A DNA stretch of 64,000 nt from contig NZ_JCKI01000004.1 of assembly GCF_000708265.2 (NCBI RefSeq), forward strand, positions 1 through 64,000. The letters are read 5' to 3'. Source of the DNA: Pedobacter sp. R20-19. GTDB taxonomy: Bacteria; Bacteroidota; Bacteroidia; Sphingobacteriales; Sphingobacteriaceae. The notes beneath the pieces are model-generated. The model was given only the letters and a program-made list of their open reading frames with translations. It was not told the DNA's origin and made no database searches. Both the position numbers and the translations under genes were made by a program. This document shows, piece after piece, positions 19,256 through 28,004 of the stretch (positions are counted from its first letter, which is position 1; every line of letters begins with the position of its first letter).

Positions 19256-19292
19256 TATAAAAATGGAGGGTATTATTGATTAGAGACCCTCC
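19256..19292 (-). terminator. Likely intrinsic terminator
   Basis: A 7-bp GC-rich stem, GGAGGGT with ACCCTCC (19265-19271 and 19286-19292), lies about 50 nt past the stop of the DUF2846-like gene. On the minus strand it is followed by ATTTTTATAA. Confidence 0.5.
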
Positions 19293-19342
19293 GATGGATT
19301 ACATGGAAAATACATCAAGCTTAAATTCCATTTAAAGATGTT

Positions 19343-19765
19343 TTATTCCTTGCTCAGACAATTTGTATTCTCTTTTGCCTTTGCTAAAATTGGCGTGGCT
19401 GAATTTTCAGTAATCTCCTGGCAGGTAATTTTATTAGCATATCCATTTTGTGTACTGGCGACAGTGATATAATTGGTTTTATTTTCAGCCACCGTAAAAG
19501 TCAGCGGTGGTGATTTCTTTCCATTTGATAATCCGCCACCAACTACGCTTACGTTATGTTCGCCTACGCTAAGATTGTGGATGGAAAAAGATTTATTCTT
19601 TAATTTACAAATTAGCTTTCCGTCTACAAAGATCGAATAATTGACCATAGACCCTGTAGAACCCGTAAATCGGATGAGATAAACTTTTCCTGAATTTGTT
19701 TGTGAAAAGGCACCAAATGTTATTGTCATTAAAAATGCTAGAAGTGAGAGTTTAAATGATTTCAT
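19343..19765 (-). CDS. Small secreted DUF2846-like protein
   Basis: This 140-residue protein has a signal peptide (first ~21 residues, ending GAFSQ) and one compact beta-rich domain. The pattern VYLIRFTGSTGSMVNYSIFV, DGKLICKLKNKSF and VGEHNVSV resembles DUF2846 and similar PEGA-like domains, which often bind or decorate the cell surface. No catalytic residues are seen. The Lys/Asn-rich tail is probably flexible. It lies 94 bp downstream of the MscS-type channel gene on the same strand and might be cotranscribed with it. The function is unknown. Confidence 0.65.
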   Translation of the reverse strand: MKSFKLSLLAFLMTITFGAFSQTNSGKVYLIRFTGSTGSMVNYSIFVDGKLICKLKNKSFSIHNLSVGEHNVSVVGGGLSNGKKSPPLTFTVAENKTNYITVASTQNGYANKITCQEITENSATPILAKAKENTNCLSKE

Positions 19766-19859
19766 GGTGAGAATTTTAAATGTTAATTAGTTTTACAATA
19801 GATGTGATTTATTTAAATTGATTACATTCTTTTTTAAAAAATGTTTTTAAATAATATTC

Positions 19860-22334
19860 TTATTTGTTCAAAAAATCTTGATGCTTTTCATTTGGAAAAT
19901 GAATATCCTGTTGTGGAAATGGAATGGAAATACCATTGAGCTTAAATCCGGCATTAATAGACATGATCAGATCACTCTTTACCGCTGCAGCATCACGCAT
20001 GTTTTTTGTCCAGAAAAATATCCTCACATCAATAGAACTACTATTGAATTGCTCATATTGAACTACTGGTGCCGGATTCATGGTTAGCTTTGGTTGTGCA
20101 GATAAAATATCAAATAATACCTTTTTAACCAGGTTAAGATCAGAATCATAGGCCACGCCAATAAGAAGGGTTGACCTTCTGCGGTTACCTCCGAGTGACC
20201 AGTTAATTAGGTGCGAGTTTAGCAAATCACCATTAGGCATAATTACATCGGCCCCATCATAGGTTGAAACTACGCTACTGCGAAAGCCGATTGATTTTAC
20301 TTTACCTCCCTGTCCGTCTATTTCAACTGCATCGCCTACATTTACTGGCTTTTCAAAAGCGATGATTAAGCCACTCACGAGATTGTTTACCAGGGCCTGT
20401 AAACCGAAACCAATACCAACACCAAGTGCGCCTAATACTAAGGTAATTCTATCCAGCGGGATTCCAACTGCGGCTACTGCCAAAAACAAGCCTAAGGTTA
20501 ATATTGTAATGCGAACAAGCAACAGCCAGCTTCCAATACCCTGGATTGCATTTTCCTTGTTTTGCGCTAGATGCTTATCAGACGCAAAAAATGAAACGAC
20601 TTTAGAAGTAATCACTGCAATGCTCATGATTACAAAAAATAATAGCAATCCGTTAATGCTAAAAGTATAGTCGCCAATTGTTCTGTCGGTAGCAAAAAAT
20701 TCACGCAGAGGCCCGGCAATATAATCAAAGCCTGCAAAATTCCTTCCGAACAAAATAATCCAGCCAACAATAAGTACGATATAAAAAAGGGTAGGTACAC
20801 TTTTTCCAACTTTAGAAAAGTTAAGGTAAAAGAGTTTTAATTCTTGTTTGGTATATACATTATACGCCAGATACAAACCTTCATTGATCAGCCGGATGGT
20901 CCATAAAAATAGTATAGCAACCACTACATTTAAATATCCGCTAATGAGCAATGCCTTTCCAAGATTATAGCGACCAAAAATATTACAGACTATCGATCCA
21001 AATTCTATTGCTGTCATTAGCCCGATTGCAACCAGAATTAATTTTTCTCTAAGCTCTTCCCGTCGGCCTTTAACAAGCACATAAATACCAGAAGCCACAC
21101 CAAATACAGATAATACAAGCATTACCCAACGTTCAGGACGTGAGGCCTGCAAAATTAAATTATCTGCAGCGGCAATCATAAAAAGTACTACCATCACTAA
21201 CCAAACATTCATCCAGTACTTCACAATAAAGTTTCTGTACATGATTGTTAAACTCAGGCAACTCATGATCCAAAAGATCACATTAAGTATGAATGGCGGA
21301 GAAAAGAAAATAAACTGAAATATACTTATAACAATGAGAACTGCAGATGCGAGGGGATATCTCAATACCAGCTGCCCTTCAAAATCGTCACTCAATATTT
21401 TATTTTCTATATAAATTTTCTTCAGGGAGCGTAAATATATAAATGATGAAAAAATAAGTAAGATAAGCAGGGTAAGCTTACCTAAATTATTTTGAAGATA
21501 GAAAGTAAGTGTCAAAAGTCCTTTTTCTTTCCCTTGCCGTAGTATTTCGGTCAACGGTCTATGTGATCCTGCTTCATCCCAAAGATTCGCAAATTCTCTG
21601 TGGAGAATGTTTGTTCCCATCTCCATTTGATAATGGTTAATTTCTTCTAAGGTAGTCTGAAGATTTAATACCCTGACATTAACTATGTTTTGAAGCAATT
21701 GCACACGAGCGCTTGAAATTTTCAACACACTGTCAATCGGATTAACTTCAATGGCAACAACCTTAAGTTGTTGAATGTACTTATAAAGATCAGCTGAATC
21801 TGTAGGGAATTTAAAAAGTTCAGGTAAACTTATCAGAGAATCCAGTTGATATCGAAAATTGATTATGTTTTGTTGCTGGATATCAAGCTTGCTTTTTCTT
21901 GCTATTGCTTTATTTAAAAGTTCTGAAAGAATTTTAGAAGTAGAGGTAAGGTTTCGAAAGGTTTGTGCGGTGCCTTTATTAATCATTACGCCATCTACGG
22001 CTGCATTATAATCCTTTTCAATACTGGTAAGTTCATCCTTTGCCACTAAAGTATCAGAAGCGGTTTTTAAATAACTTTTCGCTTTTTGCATTGCTTTTTT
22101 TGCTTCTTCTAATATCCTGGCCTGTGCCAGTGCAGCTTTATCTGCATTAAATTCGTCTGCACTTTTCTTAGCTGATAATTGAGCAAAGCGTTGCATCTTA
22201 CTAACAAAGTTATTTTCAATTTTATGCTTGGATGAGTCGATCACAATGGAATCTGAATTTTGCCCGAATGAATGTTTTGAGAGGCATAAAGTAGTAATCA
22301 AACAAAAAATATAAAGGAGTATAACTTTTTTCAT
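19860..22334 (-). CDS. Large MscS-family mechanosensitive channel
   Basis: The protein (824 residues) has a signal peptide, a long periplasmic helical region rich in Lys/Ala (about 25-260), some ten transmembrane helices and then the MscS core. The pore helix and beta domain are seen as GALGVGIGFGLQALVNNLVSG, IAFEKPVNVGDAVEI and VVSTYDGADVIMPNGDLLN (about 630-715). The size resembles MscK/YbdG-like multi-domain channels. It should release solutes under hypo-osmotic stress. The channel gene diverges from the secreted CsgG-like gene. Confidence 0.9.
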   Translation of the reverse strand: MKKVILLYIFCLITTLCLSKHSFGQNSDSIVIDSSKHKIENNFVSKMQRFAQLSAKKSADEFNADKAALAQARILEEAKKAMQKAKSYLKTASDTLVAKDELTSIEKDYNAAVDGVMINKGTAQTFRNLTSTSKILSELLNKAIARKSKLDIQQQNIINFRYQLDSLISLPELFKFPTDSADLYKYIQQLKVVAIEVNPIDSVLKISSARVQLLQNIVNVRVLNLQTTLEEINHYQMEMGTNILHREFANLWDEAGSHRPLTEILRQGKEKGLLTLTFYLQNNLGKLTLLILLIFSSFIYLRSLKKIYIENKILSDDFEGQLVLRYPLASAVLIVISIFQFIFFSPPFILNVIFWIMSCLSLTIMYRNFIVKYWMNVWLVMVVLFMIAAADNLILQASRPERWVMLVLSVFGVASGIYVLVKGRREELREKLILVAIGLMTAIEFGSIVCNIFGRYNLGKALLISGYLNVVVAILFLWTIRLINEGLYLAYNVYTKQELKLFYLNFSKVGKSVPTLFYIVLIVGWIILFGRNFAGFDYIAGPLREFFATDRTIGDYTFSINGLLLFFVIMSIAVITSKVVSFFASDKHLAQNKENAIQGIGSWLLLVRITILTLGLFLAVAAVGIPLDRITLVLGALGVGIGFGLQALVNNLVSGLIIAFEKPVNVGDAVEIDGQGGKVKSIGFRSSVVSTYDGADVIMPNGDLLNSHLINWSLGGNRRRSTLLIGVAYDSDLNLVKKVLFDILSAQPKLTMNPAPVVQYEQFNSSSIDVRIFFWTKNMRDAAAVKSDLIMSINAGFKLNGISIPFPQQDIHFPNEKHQDFLNK

Positions 22335-22422
22335 AGTGTACAGGAAGGATCAAGGCTAGTTAGATGATAATATAAAAGTAATGATCTCTGCCGAGGTATG
22401 AAAAAATATTGTCAATCTCTTA

Positions 22423-22453
22423 TTTGTATTCAGCCCGCTACAAATTATATTTG
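22423..22453 (+). promoter_or_regulatory. Bacteroidota-type promoter
   Basis: A perfect match to the Bacteroidota sigma-ABfr pattern: TTTG at 22423-22426, a 19-bp spacer, and TATATTTG at 22446-22453. Transcription should start near 22460, 13 nt before the ATG at 22473. This rules out the in-frame ATG at 22398, which lies upstream of the promoter. Confidence 0.8.
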
Positions 22454-22472
22454 TTATAAAAAATCTAAACCT

Positions 22473-23321
22473 ATGAAAAAGCTTTTTACACTTATTTTTG
22501 CAATAAGTCTGGTTTCATCCAGCTTATTTGCACAATCCTCAGCCAAGTTTAATCCCGACGTTATTTTAAAGACAAATGGAGAAGAAATTAAAGCCAAAAT
22601 CACAAAAATAACTGATACTGATGTGAGCTTTGTGTATCCCGGAGAAACAGCTGAATATATTTTAAAGAAATCTGATCTTCTTAAAATTGTCCATTCTAGC
22701 GGCAGGGTAGAGATGATTAGTCAGGCACCTCTTCCTGCGCAAGAACGCCAGAAGGAGCAGGTAACCATGGCTGCTTCTCCTGCAGATCATCACAACAAAA
22801 TTGCTATATTGCCTTTTACCTATCTTATGGATAACCAACAGGGTGCAGATGCAATTGGTTACAAAGCGCAGGAAGACACTTTTTCTTTTCTTACACAGCA
22901 TACCGCAGGATATACAATTCTAGATCCAAGAACCACCAATGCACTTTTGGCTAAGGGTGGAGTAACCAAAGATAAAATGATGAATTTCACCATGAAGGAG
23001 ATTTGTGATATATTAGGTGTGGAGTATATAGTTGATGGCTCGGTGACACAAAACAAAGGTTACCAAACAAGTTCTACAACTGACGTTGCCAATACAAAGG
23101 TAAAAAGAGATGACGATAAAGTTAAAGGGATTTCCACTTATGGCAGTACAAATAGCAATTCTGTTCAGCGTTATGATGTATCAGTAAGCCTGCACATTTA
23201 CATGGATAACAACGCAAGTATCTACAACCAAAGCCATAAAGCATTTCTTAGTAATACGGATGGCGGATATAATAGCCCATTAGAGTATCTGCTTAAGCGA
23301 TGTCCTTTATATAGAAAATAA
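22473..23321 (+). CDS. Secreted two-domain protein with CsgG-like C-terminal domain
   Basis: Starting at 22473 the protein has 282 residues with a signal peptide ending SSLFAQ. The first domain (PDVILKTNGEEIKAKITKIT, then YILKKSDLLKIVHSSGRVEMI) is a small beta domain common in secreted Bacteroidota proteins. The second resembles CsgG/FlgO/LpoB-like domains: NKIAILPFTYL, a helix, and MKEICDILGVEYIVDGSVTQ. It may assemble in or beneath the outer membrane, but no curli or other secretion partners are nearby, so the role is open. A start at 22398 would lack a signal peptide at the N terminus. Confidence 0.7.
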   Translation: MKKLFTLIFAISLVSSSLFAQSSAKFNPDVILKTNGEEIKAKITKITDTDVSFVYPGETAEYILKKSDLLKIVHSSGRVEMISQAPLPAQERQKEQVTMAASPADHHNKIAILPFTYLMDNQQGADAIGYKAQEDTFSFLTQHTAGYTILDPRTTNALLAKGGVTKDKMMNFTMKEICDILGVEYIVDGSVTQNKGYQTSSTTDVANTKVKRDDDKVKGISTYGSTNSNSVQRYDVSVSLHIYMDNNASIYNQSHKAFLSNTDGGYNSPLEYLLKRCPLYRK

Positions 23322-23332
23322 CTAAAATGCAA

Positions 23333-23362
23333 GAAGCCCGCAATCGTATGATTGCGGGCTTC
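23333..23362. terminator. Strong terminator hairpin after tRNA-Ser
   Basis: A perfect 13-bp stem, GAAGCCCGCAATC and its complement, closes a 4-nt loop. It lies 4 nt beyond the 3' end of the minus-strand tRNA and is followed on that strand by a T-rich stretch (TTGCATTTTAG). It also lies 11 nt after the plus-strand CsgG-like gene. Confidence 0.85.
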
Positions 23363-23366
23363 TCTG

Positions 23367-23451
23367 CGGAAAGCGAGGGATTCGAACCCCCGGACCTATG
23401 ACAGTCAACAGTTTTCAAGACTGCCGCATTCGACCACTCTGCCAGCTTTCC
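23367..23451 (-). tRNA. tRNA-Ser(TGA)
   Basis: The minus strand folds as a class II tRNA of 85 nt. The acceptor stem pairs GGAAAGC with GCTTTCC, followed by discriminator G. The anticodon arm GGCAG-TCTTGAAAA-CTG shows anticodon TGA, and the T arm carries GGTTCGAATCC-like sequence (here GGGTTCGAATCCC). A long variable arm fits serine. The 3' CCA is not encoded. The gene reads UCA/UCG-type serine codons and is followed by a strong terminator. Confidence 0.95.
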
Positions 23452-23546
23452 GGAGGCAAAAGTACAAACTCCAGCTAAATCTGCAAACTATGATGTAGTT
23501 TTTTTTATATAAAATTGATAATTGCTTAACACAGAGGAAGAAAAAA

Positions 23547-24536
23547 TTATTTTTTTTGGAAGTTTTCATCGATGGGATCGCTTTTTTTAAAAAGATTAAA
23601 CGTAGGTCGAATAATTTTAACGCTACGCTTGCTCACATCTACACTGGCATTCAGCTCAAAGCCTATTAGCAAAATAAAAGAATTTAAATACAACCAGATC
23701 ATCACTACAATCAAGGTACCAATGGAACCATAAACCTTATTATAAGAGCCAAAGTGATTGATGTAGAAAGAAAATCCCCAGATGGTGATAAAGGCTAAAA
23801 TGGTAGCCAGCCAGGAACCTGCGCTAAATAACTTCCATTTTTTTGCATGTGAAGGACCATACCTGTATAAAATGGAGATGGTAATAAAATATAAAGCTGC
23901 CAGTAAGGCCCAGCGGGTAAACTGAATGGCATACACAGCCAAACTTGCCTTTAAATGAAGTTCATCTTTAATATATTTTAGCAATACCTCACTTAAAGCC
24001 ATGGCTGTAATGCAGGCAATAATAGAAAGACAGATGAATACTGTTAACGCCAGTGCAATTAATCTTTGTTTAATCCAACCACGTGTTTCGATAATTAGTG
24101 AAGATTTATTAAAGGCTTTCATGAGGTTTTTTACCCCATTTGTGGCAAAAAATATAGCAGATAGAAAACCAAAAGATAATAATCCTGTATTCTGATTTTT
24201 AACAATATCATTTAAGGTAGACTCAAAAGCCTCATAGGCAGTGTGAGGTAAAACAAGTTCAATTAAACTTAACAGCTGATCCTGGAAACCTTTAATCGGA
24301 ATAAAGGGAATCAGGGTAAATAAAAATATAATCCCCGGAAAGATGGCCAGCATAAAACTATAAGCCAGGGAAGATGATTTATTCACCAATGTGTCTTTAC
24401 CAATCTCTTTAAAAAAGAAAGTTGCAACGGTATATAAAGGCAATGGGCTAAAACCAGGCAACACACACCCTTTCGTCCACTCAATAAACCTGGAGTAGAT
24501 GCTAAGATGTAATAACTGCCGGTGTAACCATTCCAT
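23547..24536 (-). CDS. YihY/BrkB-family inner membrane protein
   Basis: The 329-residue protein has six predicted transmembrane helices and the family motifs SLAYSFMLAIFPGIIFLFTL (about residues 55-74), FFATNGVKNLMKAFN and YGSIGTLIVVMIWLYLNSFILLIGFELNA near the end. The UPF0761/BrkB family was once called ribonuclease BN in error; its members are integral membrane proteins of unclear role. It is the last gene of a run with a thioesterase, mltG and the PASTA protein, 4 bp after the thioesterase. Confidence 0.88.
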   Translation of the reverse strand: MEWLHRQLLHLSIYSRFIEWTKGCVLPGFSPLPLYTVATFFFKEIGKDTLVNKSSSLAYSFMLAIFPGIIFLFTLIPFIPIKGFQDQLLSLIELVLPHTAYEAFESTLNDIVKNQNTGLLSFGFLSAIFFATNGVKNLMKAFNKSSLIIETRGWIKQRLIALALTVFICLSIIACITAMALSEVLLKYIKDELHLKASLAVYAIQFTRWALLAALYFITISILYRYGPSHAKKWKLFSAGSWLATILAFITIWGFSFYINHFGSYNKVYGSIGTLIVVMIWLYLNSFILLIGFELNASVDVSKRSVKIIRPTFNLFKKSDPIDENFQKK

Positions 24537-24540
24537 TTAA

Positions 24541-24954
24541 TTATGTGGTAAAATGAGGTTTAACGCCATCCATAAAATTCTTCGGTGGCTGACAAGGTTT
24601 TCTGGTTTGTTTATCCACAAAGACCAGAACGGTTTTGCCAATATTAATCAGCTGTTCTGCCTCATTGTAAATTTCATATTCTACATTTAAACGAACAGTG
24701 GGCAATTCCTTTACCAAACATTTAACCGTTAAAACCTGGTTGTAAAATGCAGGTTTTAAAAACTTTGATTGTAACTCTAACAATGGGAGCATTACACCAT
24801 CAGCCTCCATAGATTCATAGGTTATGCCCGAAGAAGCCTCGAAACATTCTGTTCTGGCAATTTCATAATAAAGGGCATAATTAGCATGATGTACTATACC
24901 CATCTGATCGGTTTCTGCATAGCGAACCTTTACTTTCGTTTCATGTACAAACAT
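24541..24954 (-). CDS. Acyl-CoA thioesterase (YbgC-like hot-dog fold)
   Basis: This 137-residue protein is a 4-hydroxybenzoyl-CoA thioesterase-type hot-dog enzyme. The active-site motif is RYAETDQMGIVHHANYALYYEIARTE, with Asp in DQMGIVHHANY as the expected catalytic residue. It should hydrolyse acyl-CoA or acyl-ACP thioesters in the cytosol. In Proteobacteria the relative YbgC is linked to the Tol-Pal system and phospholipid metabolism. Its start touches the mltG stop (1-bp overlap), so it is translated together with an envelope enzyme. Confidence 0.88.
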   Translation of the reverse strand: MFVHETKVKVRYAETDQMGIVHHANYALYYEIARTECFEASSGITYESMEADGVMLPLLELQSKFLKPAFYNQVLTVKCLVKELPTVRLNVEYEIYNEAEQLINIGKTVLVFVDKQTRKPCQPPKNFMDGVKPHFTT

Positions 24955-26009
24955 TATCTGAAAATATTTTTTTTGTTTAATGCTTCACGATATTTTTTGG
25001 CGTTAATTTCGTGTTGTTCTTTAGTTTCGGCAAAATTATGGTAGCCTGAAAAATCCTCCTTCGCACACATATAAATGTAATTGTTTTGCTCTCTGTTTAA
25101 TACCGCATCAATGGCATTAATACTGGGCATCATAATAGGTCCTGGAGGTAGGCCAGCATACTTATAGGTGTTGTATAAAGATTGAACCTGTAATAATTTT
25201 CCGGTTACCCGTTTTACTGTAAAATCGTTATTGGCAAAAATTACGGTTGGATCTGCCTGTAACAGAATACCTTTGTTTAGTCGGTTTAGATAAAGTCCGG
25301 CGATCACAGGCATTTCTTTATCATATAATGCTTCTGCATCAACAATAGAGGCCAAAATATACACTTGTGCAGGTGTAAGATTTAGGCTGGCTGCTTTCTG
25401 CTTGCGCTCAGCTGTCCAGAATTTTTCATACTCTTTATGCATCCGTTCAAAAAAATCAACAGGAGAAACGTTCCAGTACATTTCATAAGTATTTGGAATA
25501 AACATGGTATAAATGTTATCCTGATTAAAGCCATATTTAGTAATCAGATCGGTAGAGTCTATTACATTAATAAAGCTTAATGAATCTGCTTCCAGGTTAC
25601 TTGCCAGGTAAGCTGCAAAATTTTCCTTTTTCCTGATGTTTTGAAATTTAAGCTTTATCGGATCCTGATTCCCTGCCTTAATCAAATTAACTAAAGTTCG
25701 GTTGGTCATGCCTTTTTGTAACCGATAACGGCCAGGCTTTAAATTGGCTGCCAGGTTCATTTTTTCTGCAGCGGCGGTAAAAGAGGAAACACTTTTTAAA
25801 ATATCCTTTTGTTTCATCTCAGCTATCAACTGATCATAATTGCTTCCGGTTTTAATGTATAAATACTTCTGATTTTCAGTAACGTTAGGAGAGAAGTATA
25901 CCTTATAAAAATTGAGTGCAAAATATGCAGCAACCAGCACAATAGCCGCAACAATAGTTAGTGTTATTTTTTTTCCGGTACTCATCTTCTTTTTTTCTAT
26001 TTCAGTCAT
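24954..26009 (-). CDS. mltG: Endolytic transglycosylase MltG
   Basis: MltG cleaves nascent peptidoglycan strands at the outer face of the inner membrane and so limits glycan length. The 351-residue protein has a short cytosolic tail, one transmembrane helix (about 14-36), a LysM-like region and the YceG catalytic domain. The active region reads ASIVDAEALYDKEMPVIAGLYLNRL (split here as ASIVDAEALYD and KEMPVIAGLYLNRL) followed by LQADPTVIFANN. In many relatives the segment is IVEKE or IVEEE; here the first acidic residue is Asp224 while Glu226 is kept. It lies between the PASTA protein and the thioesterase. Confidence 0.93.
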   Translation of the reverse strand: MTEIEKKKMSTGKKITLTIVAAIVLVAAYFALNFYKVYFSPNVTENQKYLYIKTGSNYDQLIAEMKQKDILKSVSSFTAAAEKMNLAANLKPGRYRLQKGMTNRTLVNLIKAGNQDPIKLKFQNIRKKENFAAYLASNLEADSLSFINVIDSTDLITKYGFNQDNIYTMFIPNTYEMYWNVSPVDFFERMHKEYEKFWTAERKQKAASLNLTPAQVYILASIVDAEALYDKEMPVIAGLYLNRLNKGILLQADPTVIFANNDFTVKRVTGKLLQVQSLYNTYKYAGLPPGPIMMPSINAIDAVLNREQNNYIYMCAKEDFSGYHNFAETKEQHEINAKKYREALNKKNIFR

Positions 26010-26024
26010 TTTTTTGATGTGCGT

Positions 26025-26795
26025 TTATGGTTGCTTATTAGATAATGTAATATTGATTTTTGTTCCGATAGCCACTTTCGTTAAAGAATCTACAGGCATG
26101 GGATCTTGCTTGGTGATTACAGCATTGGCACTATCAGTGATGTCTCCTTCGTAAAGAATATTGCCTAAACTCAGGTTAGAACCCTTTAAACTAAATTTAG
26201 CTTCATCAACGGTTAAGCCAGTCAACTGTGGGATATCAACTTCCTCACTACCGCGTCCATCACCTAAAACAAGGTTTATTCTCGATCCTACAGGAATAAT
26301 ATCTCCTGGCTGAATAGGCTGTCCACCAAAAGTAGCCTCCAGCACAACATCCCGGCTCACATCAGGCTTGTAAGTGGTATCACCTAACTTTAATCTCGAA
26401 CTTTCAATAATGGCTTGTGCCTCACGTAAAGTTTTAAAAGCGATATCCGGAAATTTTGTATTTGGAACTTTACCCGCATTGATAGTTAAATATATGGTTC
26501 GGTTATCTTTAACAAAAGTATTTGGATCCGGGTCCTGATCAATAACAATCCCGGCTGGCTGGTCCATGATAAAAACAGAATCGACCTCATATTTTAATCC
26601 AGCATCTTCTAATTTACTCACCGCTTGTTCAAATGATAAACCTTTTACCAAAGGAACATTCAGACCCTGGCCATGTTTGGTGTAATAACGAAGACTAAAA
26701 AAGGCAATAAGCAAAAGGCCAACTACAGTTAAAAGTGCTGCTAAAATGTTAGTCCTGAAGGATTTTGTTTTTAAATATGCTATAAATTTAGACAT
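26025..26795 (-). CDS. Membrane-anchored PASTA-repeat protein without kinase domain
   Basis: The 256-residue protein has one N-terminal membrane helix (about 18-36) and three PASTA domains: about 40-106 (VPLVKGLSFEQAVSKLEDAGL), 107-180 (FPDIAFKTLREAQAIIESSRL) and 185-254 (IPQLTGLTVDEAKFSLKGSNL). PASTA domains bind muropeptides or penicillin-type ligands. In Gram-positive bacteria they are joined to a Ser/Thr kinase or a penicillin-binding protein; here there is neither. It diverges from ddl and precedes mltG, so it is likely a cell-wall sensor or scaffold in the periplasm. Confidence 0.88.
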   Translation of the reverse strand: MSKFIAYLKTKSFRTNILAALLTVVGLLLIAFFSLRYYTKHGQGLNVPLVKGLSFEQAVSKLEDAGLKYEVDSVFIMDQPAGIVIDQDPDPNTFVKDNRTIYLTINAGKVPNTKFPDIAFKTLREAQAIIESSRLKLGDTTYKPDVSRDVVLEATFGGQPIQPGDIIPVGSRINLVLGDGRGSEEVDIPQLTGLTVDEAKFSLKGSNLSLGNILYEGDITDSANAVITKQDPMPVDSLTKVAIGTKINITLSNKQP

Positions 26796-26942
26796 GAATA
26801 TTAAATTCTGGGGTTTGCGTACAAATCAAATGTAATCATTAATGGACGAATGAATCATTTTCGGCGTTTCGAGAGCAATAATCACACCATTAAATCCAAC
26901 GATACAATTCATTAATAATTAAACTTTGCACAAAGATATTTA

Positions 26943-26950
26943 TATTTTTG
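26943..26950 (+). promoter_or_regulatory. Candidate -7 promoter element of ddl
   Basis: TATTTTTG matches the Bacteroidota -7 consensus and lies 46 bp before the ddl ATG. The expected TTTG at 19-bp spacing is absent (a TTTG sits 14 bp away). A minus-strand TATCTTTG at 26938-26931 may serve the PASTA/mltG operon. Confidence 0.45.
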
Positions 26951-26996
26951 AGGATATATTTAGAATCAATTTCAATTTATACTTAAGGATTTCTAC

Positions 26997-27983
26997 ATGA
27001 AGAAAACGATTGCCTTGCTAACAGGCGGTACCACAGGCGAATGGGTGGTTTCCGTAAAAAGTGCAGCTACGATAGCGCATCATATAGATGCAGAATTATA
27101 TGATGTTTATAAAATTATGCTTAATGATCATGGCTGGTTTTATGAGCCGGCAGATTCAGTTAAAATAGAAATCGACAGAAATGATTTTTCATTAACGCTT
27201 GAAGGAAGAAGGATAAAGTTTGATGGTGTATTCATTGCCATTCATGGTTCTCCTGGAGAAGATGGTAAATTACAGGGTTATTTTGATATGCTACATATCC
27301 CTTATACCACTTGCAATGCTTTAACCTCTGCCATAACCATGAACAAAGGATATACAAAAGCCATTGTAAACGATATCAATCATTTGTACACCGCTAAATC
27401 TATTCAAATTTTTAAAGGAGGTAATTATGATATCAACCAAATTAAGCAAGATCTAAAATTACCGTATTTCGTGAAGCCAAATAGTGGCGGTAGCAGCATC
27501 GGCATGACTAAAGTTAAACAAGCAGATGAACTTGAAACTGCTTTAGAGAAAGCTTTTAAGGAAGACCCACAAGTACTAATAGAGGAATTTGTTAGTGGCA
27601 GAGAGTTTTCTATCGGAGTATTCAGTGCTAAAGGTACCGTAACCGTTTTACCAACTACAGAAGTGATTCCCGCTAATGAGTTTTTTGATTTTGAGGCTAA
27701 ATATACACCGGGTGCCGCTGAAGAAATTACGCCTGGAAATATGACTAACGAAGAATATGAAAGGGTTCATGAAATTATTAAAGCAGTTTACACAAAATTA
27801 AATTGCAGGGGAGTTGTTCGCATAGATTATTTTTTGGAACATGAAACCGGAAACTTTTATTTTATAGAGATTAATACCATCCCGGGACAAACGGCTACCA
27901 GTTTCATTCCGCAACAGGTTGCGGCAATGGGTATTACCTTGAAAGAATTTTATACCAGTCTGTTAAAAGAAACCATTGGTTAA
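26997..27983 (+). CDS. ddl: D-alanine--D-alanine ligase
   Basis: Ddl joins two D-alanines with ATP to make the end of the peptidoglycan stem peptide. The 328-residue protein has the ATP-grasp layout: N-terminal domain with VFIAIHGSPGEDGKLQG (about 81-97), the central ATP site with PYFVKPNSGGSSIGMTKV (about 159-176) and VLIEEFVSGREFSIG, and the C-terminal metal site FYFIEINTIPGQTATSFIPQQ (about 285-305). The neighbouring PASTA protein and MltG also act on peptidoglycan. The Crp/Fnr gene starts 21 bp later and may be on the same message. Confidence 0.95.
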   Translation: MKKTIALLTGGTTGEWVVSVKSAATIAHHIDAELYDVYKIMLNDHGWFYEPADSVKIEIDRNDFSLTLEGRRIKFDGVFIAIHGSPGEDGKLQGYFDMLHIPYTTCNALTSAITMNKGYTKAIVNDINHLYTAKSIQIFKGGNYDINQIKQDLKLPYFVKPNSGGSSIGMTKVKQADELETALEKAFKEDPQVLIEEFVSGREFSIGVFSAKGTVTVLPTTEVIPANEFFDFEAKYTPGAAEEITPGNMTNEEYERVHEIIKAVYTKLNCRGVVRIDYFLEHETGNFYFIEINTIPGQTATSFIPQQVAAMGITLKEFYTSLLKETIG

Positions 27984-28004
27984 TCTAAATTTTAAAACTG
28001 TTTG

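Noticed and set aside
22398..22472. Upstream start for the CsgG-like secreted protein
   Set aside because: It is upstream of a perfect promoter (22423-22453) and would bury the signal peptide behind 25 residues.
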